Part shown: piece by piece, positions 38,973 through 46,044 of the stretch
Layout of the letters: every line of letters starts with the position of its first letter
Numbering within the stretch: position 1 is the first letter of the stretch
Translations under genes and position numbers: made by a program
Notes under the pieces: model-generated
Database searches by the model: none
What the model saw: the letters and a program-made list of their open reading frames with translations, nothing else
What the model was told of the DNA's origin: nothing
Assembly: GCF_016862975.1 (NCBI RefSeq)
Contig: NZ_BONZ01000013.1
Location: 434,001-498,000 of the forward strand
Direction of reading: 5' to 3'
From: Rugosimonospora africana
GTDB taxonomy: Bacteria; Actinomycetota; Actinomycetes; Mycobacteriales; Micromonosporaceae
Length of the DNA: 64,000 nt

Positions 38973-40274
38973 ATGGTGGCTCATCGACTCCGTCGTGACC
39001 TCGGCGATGCTGCGGTCATCACGGATCCGGTCGCCCGGCGCACCTATGAGTGCGTTGGCCTCACCCCCTACCGATGCACGCCCGGTCTGGTCGTGTGGCC
39101 CGAGGACGCCGAGGGGGTCCAGGCCGCCGTGCTGGCCTGCCGGGAGGCTGGCGTCCCGTTCGTCGCCCGCGGCTCCGGCACCGGCCCGTCCGGCGGTGCC
39201 CTGGCGGAGGCGAAGGGTGCCCTGCCGGGGACCGACGTTGGCCTGCCGCAGGCCGACAGAGCTCTGCCGGAGGCCGACGGCGTAGTGATCGTGACCGGGC
39301 GGATGCGCCGGATCATCGAGGTCGACCTGCCCAATCGGCGCGCCGTGGTCGAGCCCGGCGTGCTCAACCTGGCCGTCAGCGACACCGTCGGCCCGACCGG
39401 CTACTTCTACGCGCCCGACCAGTCCAGCCAGCGGATGCGCTCCATCGGTGGCAACGTCGCGGAAAATTCGGGCGGCCCGCACTGCGTGAAATACGGGTTC
39501 ACTACGCAGCATGTGAGCGGCCTTGAGGTGTGCACCCCAGACGGCGACCTGGTCCGGCTCGGCGTGGGCAAGGCGGTGCGGAGCCCGGGATACGACCTGA
39601 CCGGGGTGTTCATCGGTTCGGAGGGCACGCTGGGCATCGCCACGAAGATCGTGGTGAAGCTCCTGCGGGCCCCGGAGTCGGTGCGCACGATCCTGGCCGC
39701 CTTCGACAGCATCGACCGGGCGGGCGCCGCGGCGAGCGCGATCACGACGGCCGGCGTTCAGCCGGCCGCCGCCGAGATCATGGACACGCTCGCCATTCGG
39801 GCCGCCGAGGCCGTGGTGGACCGCGGCTATCCGGCCGGCACGCGGGCCGTGCTGATCGTTGAGCTGGACGGTCCCGCGGTGGAGGTCGAGGCCGAGACGG
39901 CCGCGCTCACCGCGCTGTTCGCGGGGGCCCTCGCACTGCGCACGGCCGACGATCCGGCCGGTCGCGCGGCCATCTGGAAGGGGCACGAAACGGCGGTCGG
40001 CCGGATCCGCCGGGACCACCCCGTTGGCTCGATCAGCGGCGAGTCCGGCGTCGGCGACCACACGTCGGCGAAGCTCCCGAGCATGTTCTCCGTCGACGAT
40101 CTGGCCACGACGCAAGACGATCTGGCCACGATGCAACTGGTCCGCCGCGCGTTCGACCCGGGCAACCGGGCGAACCCCGGTAAGGTCTTCCCGACCCCGC
40201 GGCTGTGCGGCGAGCGCTCACCCGCAGCCCTCGCGCCCTGCCGGACGGGCGAGCGGATCCGCGGTGCCGGATGA
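38973..40274 (+). CDS. glcD: glycolate oxidase-like FAD-linked subunit (GlcD)
   Basis: About 433 residues from the ATG at 38973, which has GGTGGGG six bases before; an ATG at 38916 would leave only 27 bases to the divergent gene. The FAD-binding PCMH fold is clear: VARGSGTGPSGGAL, RRAVVEPGVLNLAVSD, GYFYAPDQSSQ, IGGNVAENSGGPHCVKYG and FIGSEGTLGIATKIVVKL. The C-terminal cap ends FDPGNRANPGKVFP. Inside the first domain four 21-base tandem repeats add three extra heptads (39198-39281). It oxidises a 2-hydroxy acid with glcE. Confidence 0.88.
   Translation: MVAHRLRRDLGDAAVITDPVARRTYECVGLTPYRCTPGLVVWPEDAEGVQAAVLACREAGVPFVARGSGTGPSGGALAEAKGALPGTDVGLPQADRALPEADGVVIVTGRMRRIIEVDLPNRRAVVEPGVLNLAVSDTVGPTGYFYAPDQSSQRMRSIGGNVAENSGGPHCVKYGFTTQHVSGLEVCTPDGDLVRLGVGKAVRSPGYDLTGVFIGSEGTLGIATKIVVKLLRAPESVRTILAAFDSIDRAGAAASAITTAGVQPAAAEIMDTLAIRAAEAVVDRGYPAGTRAVLIVELDGPAVEVEAETAALTALFAGALALRTADDPAGRAAIWKGHETAVGRIRRDHPVGSISGESGVGDHTSAKLPSMFSVDDLATTQDDLATMQLVRRAFDPGNRANPGKVFPTPRLCGERSPAALAPCRTGERIRGAG
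39198..39281 (+). repeat. four 21-bp in-frame tandem repeats in glcD
   Basis: Units at 39198, 39219, 39240 and 39261 encode ALAEAKG, ALPGTDV, GLPQADR and ALPEADG. Homologues normally have a single such segment after the SGGAL motif. Confidence 0.8.
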
Positions 40275-40331
40275 GCGGACGTACTGAGGCGTTGCGATGA
40301 ATAGGCGGTACGGGCACGGCGGGGCGGCCGA

Positions 40332-41603
40332 ATGAGCCTCGACGCTCTGGCCGAGGCCGCCGGGATGGCTCGGGCGGCCGGACCGGCCGATGCCGTGGGC
40401 GGGTGCCCGGCCCGGTTCGTCGCCACTCCCGGCCGGGCCGACCAGCTCTCGGCGCTGCTGCGGCAGTGTGCCACCGAGGGGTTGACGGCGGTACCGAGGG
40501 GCGACGGCACCAAGATCGATTGGGGGCAGCAGCCCACCACGGTCGACGTCATCGTGGACACCGCGCGCTTGACCGGGGTCCGCGAGCACTCGTCCGCGGA
40601 CCTCGTCGTCACGGTCGGCGCGGGCACCCCGCTGCGCGCGCTCCAGGCGACGCTGGGCCAGTCCGGCCAGCGGATCGCGCTCGATCCCGGATCGACCGAG
40701 GCCACCGTCGGCGGGATCCTCGCCACCAATGAGGCCGGCCCGCTCTCGCACACCTACGGCGCGCCGCGGGACCTGCTGGTCGGCGTGCAGTTCGTCCGCG
40801 CGGACGGCACCGTGTCGCGCTCCGGCGGCAAGGTCGTGAAGGACGTCGCCGGGTACGACCTCGGCAAGCTGCTCTGCGGCTCGTACGGCACGCTGGGCGT
40901 GATCACCGAGGCCACGTTCCGGCTGCACCCGCTGCCGATCAGCCGGGTCTTCCTGATCCGGTCGGTCTCCACCCCGGCCGAAGTCGACGAGTTGGTCGGC
41001 GAGATGCTCGACTCCCGTCTGGCCCCGACCGCGATCGAGGTCGACCTGCCGCCGCCGGTCGAGCGCCCGGTGCCCCGGCAGCTCGACGGGACCGGGCCTA
41101 GCGGCTCCGGCACCCTGGCCGTGCTGTTCGAGGGGTCGGCGTTGGGTGCCCAGGCCCGGGCTGACGCCGCCGCCGAGCTGATCGGTGGCCGGGTCTGCCC
41201 GGAGGAGCAGGCGCCGACCTGGTGGGGCCGGTACCCGTTCGGTCCGGACGACGTCGGCCTGCGGCTGTCGGTGCCGGTGGCAGACCTGCCGGCCGTCATC
41301 TACGCACTGGGAGACGCGGCCGGTGCCCCGGTACCGGTGCGCGGAGCCGCCGGCATCGGCGTGGTGTACGCGGCGCTGCCGGGTGACCTGCCGGTCGTCC
41401 GGGTGGCCGGGGTTCTCGACGCCGTGCGTCGGGTCCTGCTCGCGCGCAGCGGATCGTGCGAGGTGCTGACCGCGCCCGAGCAGCTGCGCGCCGAGCTGGA
41501 CCTGTGGGGACCGGTACCGGGGCTGGAGCTGATGCACCGGATCAAGGAGCAGTTCGACCCCCAGCGGCTGTTGTCGCCCGGCCGGTTCGTGGGTGGCATC
41601 TGA
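40332..41603 (+). CDS. glcE: glycolate oxidase-like FAD-binding subunit (GlcE)
   Basis: 423 residues, 57 bases after glcD. PCMH-type FAD fold with VPRGDGTKIDWG, VTVGAGTPLRALQATLGQ, DPGSTEATVGGILATNEAG, the GGKVVKDVAGYDLGKLLCGS segment typical of GlcE, and GTLGVITEATFRLHPLP. C terminus ends QFDPQRLLSPGRFVGGI. In E. coli the complex needs an iron-sulfur subunit GlcF; none follows here, so it is either elsewhere or replaced. It probably completes 2-hydroxyacid oxidation to the respiratory chain. Confidence 0.88.
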   Translation: MSLDALAEAAGMARAAGPADAVGGCPARFVATPGRADQLSALLRQCATEGLTAVPRGDGTKIDWGQQPTTVDVIVDTARLTGVREHSSADLVVTVGAGTPLRALQATLGQSGQRIALDPGSTEATVGGILATNEAGPLSHTYGAPRDLLVGVQFVRADGTVSRSGGKVVKDVAGYDLGKLLCGSYGTLGVITEATFRLHPLPISRVFLIRSVSTPAEVDELVGEMLDSRLAPTAIEVDLPPPVERPVPRQLDGTGPSGSGTLAVLFEGSALGAQARADAAAELIGGRVCPEEQAPTWWGRYPFGPDDVGLRLSVPVADLPAVIYALGDAAGAPVPVRGAAGIGVVYAALPGDLPVVRVAGVLDAVRRVLLARSGSCEVLTAPEQLRAELDLWGPVPGLELMHRIKEQFDPQRLLSPGRFVGGI

Positions 41604-41749
41604 CGGCTGTCGCCGAGCCGCTTTCACGCTTCGCCGCGCCCTATCGCTCATTCCTGACAAGTCCGGCTACGCCCGATCAGCCGTGCGTATCCATATCTGG
41701 CGTGACATACCCCACGATTAACGCCGCGCCGCTTTCGCTGAAGTACCTG

Positions 41750-41765
41750 GTCACGGCAGTGTGAC
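41750..41765 (+). promoter_or_regulatory. GTCAC-N6-GTGAC box upstream of secreted protein gene
   Basis: Half-sites GTCAC (41750) and GTGAC (41761) start 11 bases apart. The same box with identical central GGCAG bases precedes the paralogous gene at 43025. It resembles tandem sites of the OmpR-family regulator MtrA, which controls wall hydrolase genes in actinobacteria; that assignment is inference. Confidence 0.45.
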
Positions 41766-41835
41766 GGTGGGTGCGGTGCCGTGCCCTCGTCACTGGCGAA
41801 ACACCTGCCGCCGGGAACCACCGAAGGAACGAGCT

Positions 41836-42579
41836 ATGCCCGCCCACCGCCGCCAGGCTCCCGCCCATCGACGGACTGGCCGCCGACAGGTCAATCCGTG
41901 GCGCCGTCCGAGCCTCGACGCCACCACCGATCCGATGGCCGACGCCATCACCGATCCGACGCTCCAGCCGGTACCCGAGCCGCTCGGCGGCCGGCGCGGT
42001 CTCCGCTCGACGCTGGTCGTGAGCCTCGTCGCCGCCGGGATCGTCGGCGTGGGCGGGGTCGGTGGGCTCGCCATCGCGTACCTGGGGGACGGCAGCCCGG
42101 GTCCGGCCAGCGCCGCGCTGAGCGTCGCCGGGCGAGGTACCCCGCCGGCCAGCCGGGACCTGAACCGGACCGCCTCCACGGCGGCGGCGACTGCCGGTTC
42201 CGCCGCCTCGGATTCGGCCCCACCGGTGCTGCCGTCGCCGACCCCGGCATCGGTAGCGCCGGCCGTGCCGGTACCCCCGGCGGTCCTGAACGCTCCGGCC
42301 GCGCCCACCGGCACGACGTCCCGGCCGACGCCGTCGCCGAGCGCGACGAGCCCGAGGCCGTCGGCGTCCCCGAGTTCCTCGCACTCGCCGAGGCCGCCCG
42401 CGTCGCAGAGCCCGTCGCACTCGCCCGAGCCGCCCGCGTCGCAGAGCCCGTCGGCGTCGCCGAGCCCCACTGCGTCGCAGAGCCCGTCCGACACGCCCAG
42501 CACGCCGGCCACCGCGGACCCGTCGCGGACGCCGGACTCGTCCGGCTCGGCCGACCCGTCGGGGTCGACCGGGGGCTGA
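41836..42579 (+). CDS. secreted Ser/Pro-rich protein, paralogue of the next gene but without its catalytic domain
   Basis: 247 residues. A basic start (APAHRRTGRRQ) leads to a hydrophobic anchor near residues 58-85 (LVVSLVAAGIVGVGGVGGLA). The rest is low-complexity Ser/Pro/Thr, ending in several SPxxSxSPS-type repeats. The region after the anchor (GPASAALSVAGRG, then SRDLNRTAS) matches the same region of the 43025-43729 protein (GPAPAAVSLADR, SRDLVRTDPS). It therefore looks like a duplicate that lost, or never had, the transglycosylase domain. The leader sequences are also similar. It could be a wall-spanning spacer or a decaying copy. Confidence 0.65.
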   Translation: MPAHRRQAPAHRRTGRRQVNPWRRPSLDATTDPMADAITDPTLQPVPEPLGGRRGLRSTLVVSLVAAGIVGVGGVGGLAIAYLGDGSPGPASAALSVAGRGTPPASRDLNRTASTAAATAGSAASDSAPPVLPSPTPASVAPAVPVPPAVLNAPAAPTGTTSRPTPSPSATSPRPSASPSSSHSPRPPASQSPSHSPEPPASQSPSASPSPTASQSPSDTPSTPATADPSRTPDSSGSADPSGSTGG

Positions 42580-42954
42580 TCCCGGCGCGGATTCCTGCCC
42601 CGCAGCGGACCCTGCCCGCGCGGGCGAAGCGTTCTCGCCCAGTTACCGTTAGTAATCTCCGCCACTCCGGCGGTCGGTGGCCATATTTCGTGGTGGCCAC
42701 GCCGTGCCCCGGCACCCCCTCGATCGCCGGCTCATCAGAGCCCGGGCAGCGCCTCTAGCTGCGAAAACCGTCCGAGCCGGCGGCCGCTGCGCTCGCGCTC
42801 CCGGCATTCGATGAGCCCGTTGACTCTCATGCCCGAGCCGGCGATCTATCGTTCATGTCCGGCAAATCGGGCTCACGAGGTCCGATGGCGAATGATCGAT
42901 ATCGATGGTGACACTATTCACTATCACTCTCGGTCGACTTGAATCTCGCGACGA
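42580..42954. other. long intergenic region between the two secreted-protein genes
   Basis: About 375 bases without a gene. It holds a 7-bp hairpin GTGGCCA...TGGCCAC near 42690-42710 that may end the upstream gene. It also has an AT-richer stretch at 42890-42930 with GATCGATATCGAT and a duplicated CACTAT word. A possible TTGACT -35 at 42820 lacks a well-spaced -10. Confidence 0.4.
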
Positions 42955-42955
42955 G

Positions 42956-42971
42956 GTCACGGCAGGGTAAC
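42956..42971 (+). promoter_or_regulatory. GTCAC-N6-GTAAC box upstream of lytic transglycosylase gene
   Basis: Half-sites GTCAC (42956) and GTAAC (42967), 11 bases apart, in a segment (42955-42975) nearly identical to 41749-41769. Followed within 54 bases by a strong ribosome site. Candidate MtrA-type site by pattern. Confidence 0.45.
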
Positions 42972-43024
42972 GGGTCGGTGCGTCTCCCCGCGTGCCGCGA
43001 CCTATCCCCCGGAGGGAGCGAGCT

Positions 43025-43729
43025 TTGCCCGCCGACAACACGGCCGACAGCACGCCGGCCCGGCATCGCCGGATCGGACCCATTCGCCGCAGGCTAGGCA
43101 GCCGCCCAATCATGATCAGTGGCGCGGTGGCCGGCGTCCTCGTCGTCGCCGGTACCGTCCTGGTGCTCCACGAGGGCAGCGGAAAGCCCGGTCCCGCTCC
43201 GGCAGCGGTGAGCCTGGCCGACCGTACCGACGCCGACCGGGTCTCCCGTGACCTCGTCCGTACCGACCCCTCGTCGGCGTCCCCGTCGCCGGTACCGTCG
43301 TCGGCCTCTCCGTCGCCGTCGTCCCCGTCGCCGTCCCCGACGCACGCCTCTCCCCGGCCGACCCACAAGGTGACACCCACCCACGCGGCGACGACGAAGG
43401 CGCCCACCCCGACCGGCTGCACGCACTACTCCGGCAACCAGCTGACCGCCTGCAAGCTGCTGCCCTCGTTCGGGTTCTCGACCAGCGAGATGTCGGCCCT
43501 CGTGCCGATGTGGAACAAGGAGAGCAGCTGGAACGTCTCGGCGGAGAACCCCGGCTCCGGCGCGTACGGCATCCCGCAGGCGCTGCCCGGCGACAAGATG
43601 GCCAGCGTCGCGTCCGACTGGCGGACCAACGCGGCCACCCAGATCAAGTGGGGCCTGGGCTACATCAAGGACCGGTACGGCACGCCGTCCGACGCCTGGG
43701 CGTTCTGGCAGGCCAACGGCTGGTACTGA
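43025..43729 (+). CDS. secreted lytic transglycosylase-like protein (SLT fold)
   Basis: 234 residues from a TTG, chosen because GGAGGGAG lies six bases before it and the paralogue starts at the same place. One hydrophobic anchor near residues 35-55 is followed by a Ser/Pro-rich tether to ~130. The C-terminal domain (~145-234) is SLT-like: MWNKESSWNVSAENPGSGAY has the catalytic-type Glu in the ES motif, GIPQALPGDKMASV the conserved Q-A-L-P, and GYIKDRYGTPSDAWAFWQAN the final helix. It should cleave glycan strands of peptidoglycan outside the membrane, like actinobacterial wall-remodelling enzymes. Confidence 0.85.
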   Translation: MPADNTADSTPARHRRIGPIRRRLGSRPIMISGAVAGVLVVAGTVLVLHEGSGKPGPAPAAVSLADRTDADRVSRDLVRTDPSSASPSPVPSSASPSPSSPSPSPTHASPRPTHKVTPTHAATTKAPTPTGCTHYSGNQLTACKLLPSFGFSTSEMSALVPMWNKESSWNVSAENPGSGAYGIPQALPGDKMASVASDWRTNAATQIKWGLGYIKDRYGTPSDAWAFWQANGWY

Positions 43730-43735
43730 GCGGTC

Positions 43736-43776
43736 CGCGCGACCCCGGGGCCTCGCGGAGACCTTGGGGTCCCGCG
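43736..43776. terminator. 11-bp hairpin between convergent genes
   Basis: 43736-43746 pairs with 43766-43776, ten of eleven positions matching, between the transglycosylase stop and the end of the phosphatase gene. Confidence 0.65.
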
Positions 43777-43783
43777 ACCTGAG

Positions 43784-45859
43784 CTAGGGCAGTTGGTCGT
43801 TTCGCAGCGCCAGGATCGCGATGTCGTCCCGCGGCGGCTCCGCGGAGAAGCCCAGAGCCGCCGCGCGCAGCCGGGCCGCCACCACGTCGGCCTCGTACCC
43901 GGCCAGCTCGGCGGCGGCGGCGCGCAGCCGGTCGATGCCGAACAGTTCGCTGCCCCGGCGCCGCTCGGTGACCCCGTCGGTGAAGAAGATCATCGTGTCC
44001 CCGGGTGCCAGCTCGACCGCCGTGCTCGGCGTGCGTACCCGGTCCAGCAGGCCGAGGGCCGTGCCCGGGGAGCCGACGAACGTGGCGTTGCCCTCGCTGC
44101 GCAGCAGTATCGGCCGGTCGTGGCCGGCCAGGTGGAGAGTCACCCGCAGCTGGTTGTCCGCCCCGGTGGCCAGGGCCGCCATGGCGAGCGTGCAGTACCG
44201 GCCGCCGCCGCGCTCGACCAGGGTGTCGTTGATCCGGTCGAGCATCTCCGGCAGCGGCCGGCCGTCCCGGATCAGTACCCGGATCACGTCCCGGACCAGG
44301 CCGGTCACGGTCGCCGCCTGGACGCCCTTGCCGGACACGTCCCCGATCACCACCAGCCACCGGCCGTCCGGCATCGGTACGACGTCGTAGAAGTCCCCGC
44401 CAACGTCGGCGTCGCGCTGGGTCGGCACGTACTCGGCGCCGAGGCCGATCCCGTTCACGATGGGCAGCGCGGGCGGCAGCAGCGACTGCTGGAGGGTCTG
44501 CGCGACGCGCCGCCGTTCAGCGTGGATCCGGGCGTTGTCCAGGGCCAGGGCGGCGCGCCGGGCGAGGTCCTCGACGATCGCCACCTCCTCCGGCTCCTGC
44601 CGCCGGTCGAGGTGCCGGCCGACGGCCAGCGCACCGATCCGGCCGCCCCGGGCGATCAGCGGGACAGCGAGCCCTTCCACCGGCGCCGTGAGCGGCACCT
44701 GGAACCCGCCGTGGATGGCCTCGCGCAGCCGTGCCGGAACGCTGTCCGGTCCGGCCTGGCTCAGCTCCGCCAGCAGGCTGGGCAGGGCGGCCTCGTCGGC
44801 GTGGGCAGCCGCCGCGTATACCGGCTCGCCCCACTCGTCGACGCCGTACACCGCGCTCCACTGGCCGAGCCGCGGAACCACGAGCCGGGGGATGAGCGCC
44901 ATGGTCAGCTCGACGTCCAGCGACTGGGCGAGCAGCTCGCTGGCCTCCGCCAGGAACGTGAGCCAGGCTTGCCGGCGCAGGTCGGTACGGCGCAGCCGGT
45001 CGTTCTCGAGCGCCAGACCCAGGCGCTCGGCGGTCAGCTGGGCCAGCGGGGCCGCGTACGGTCCGGGAGTCGCGGGCGTGACCAGCACCAACTCGCCCCG
45101 CCACGGCCACGAGACGGCCAGCTTGGCCCGGACGTCGGCGGCGTCGGGCGAAAAGGCCAGCCCGTACTCCGCGAACGGCAGCGTGCCCCGCCCGTCGGCC
45201 TGGTCCAACCGGATCGCCCCGCCCGTCGCTCCGGTCGCGCCGCAGAGCCGGCTGAGCAGGTGGGTGGCGACCTGGGTCAGGGTGCCCGGCTCAGCGTCGG
45301 GCAGGTCGACGCCGGCGAGCGCGGACAGCGCGGCCGCGCTCGGCACGTCTCCGGCTGCGGGCGCGCGGCCGTCGAGCGCTCGGCCGTCGATGGCGGTCAA
45401 GACGCCGGGCTGCAGGTCCAGCGCGATGGTGGCGGGCGGCTCGCCGTCGACCGGCTCGGGTGCGGCGCCGTCGGCGCCGGGTCGAGCCAGCCGGAACCAG
45501 ACGCCCTTGCCCTTGCCGTGGTGGGTGGTGCCCCAGCTGGCCGAGAAGTGGTCGACAAGCAGCAGGCCCCGGCCGCGCTCGCTGAGTTCGGCGGTGAGCG
45601 GCGTCAGGGCCGCGTTGCCGCCGCCGTAGTCGGTGACCGTGACGGTCAGCCCCTGAGGGTCGGCGATCACCTCAAGATCGATGTCCGTACCGGCGTGCTG
45701 GACCCCGTTGGTGGACAGCTCGGTGGTCAGCAGCAGCGCCTCGTCGAGCAGTACGGGCAGGTCAGCCTCGTCGAGGACGGCCCGTACGACGGCACGGGCG
45801 GCGGCCGGCGTACGGCTGTCGGCGGGAAGACGTATCCGGCGAGTAACGCTGGCTGCCAC
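43784..45859 (-). CDS. HATPase-GAF-PP2C (SpoIIE/RsbU-type) serine phosphatase
   Basis: 691 residues with three modules. Residues ~1-130 are an RsbW-like ATPase (LLTTELSTNGVQHAGTDI, TDYGGGNAAL, RGLLLVDHFS). Residues ~170-440 hold GAF-type sensor regions (LARRAALALDNARIHAERRR ends the second). Residues ~445-691 are the PP2C/SpoIIE domain (VGGDFYDVVPMPDGRW, VIGDVSGKGVQAA, TMIFFTDGVTERR, PRDDIAILAL) with the metal Asp residues intact. Kinase-like and phosphatase domains in one chain suggest partner-switching control of a STAS antagonist, perhaps the one at 50759. Divergent from the hybrid kinase across a 185-base gap that contains a TCCACC-GAAA-GGTGGA hairpin (45871-45886). Confidence 0.9.
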   Translation of the reverse strand: MAASVTRRIRLPADSRTPAAARAVVRAVLDEADLPVLLDEALLLTTELSTNGVQHAGTDIDLEVIADPQGLTVTVTDYGGGNAALTPLTAELSERGRGLLLVDHFSASWGTTHHGKGKGVWFRLARPGADGAAPEPVDGEPPATIALDLQPGVLTAIDGRALDGRAPAAGDVPSAAALSALAGVDLPDAEPGTLTQVATHLLSRLCGATGATGGAIRLDQADGRGTLPFAEYGLAFSPDAADVRAKLAVSWPWRGELVLVTPATPGPYAAPLAQLTAERLGLALENDRLRRTDLRRQAWLTFLAEASELLAQSLDVELTMALIPRLVVPRLGQWSAVYGVDEWGEPVYAAAAHADEAALPSLLAELSQAGPDSVPARLREAIHGGFQVPLTAPVEGLAVPLIARGGRIGALAVGRHLDRRQEPEEVAIVEDLARRAALALDNARIHAERRRVAQTLQQSLLPPALPIVNGIGLGAEYVPTQRDADVGGDFYDVVPMPDGRWLVVIGDVSGKGVQAATVTGLVRDVIRVLIRDGRPLPEMLDRINDTLVERGGGRYCTLAMAALATGADNQLRVTLHLAGHDRPILLRSEGNATFVGSPGTALGLLDRVRTPSTAVELAPGDTMIFFTDGVTERRRGSELFGIDRLRAAAAELAGYEADVVAARLRAAALGFSAEPPRDDIAILALRNDQLP

Positions 45860-46044
45860 GCATAGCAGTGTCCACCGAAAGGTGGATTGAGGCCAACTGC
45901 GTGTCGGGGTGGTCTGCCGCCGCGCCGGCCATTCGCTCCCGCCGCAGCTCAGTTCCGGCTGTGCTCGCCGTAGGTGGGTCGCAATTCGGACCTGAGCGGG
46001 CCATGATGGGTGCGGTCACGCCGCCCGCGACTGTGAGGAGTGAC

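Noticed and set aside
41604-41835. Riboswitch before the wall-protein genes
   Set aside because: The shared sequence between the two leaders is short and is better explained by a protein-binding tandem box plus a conserved ribosome site.
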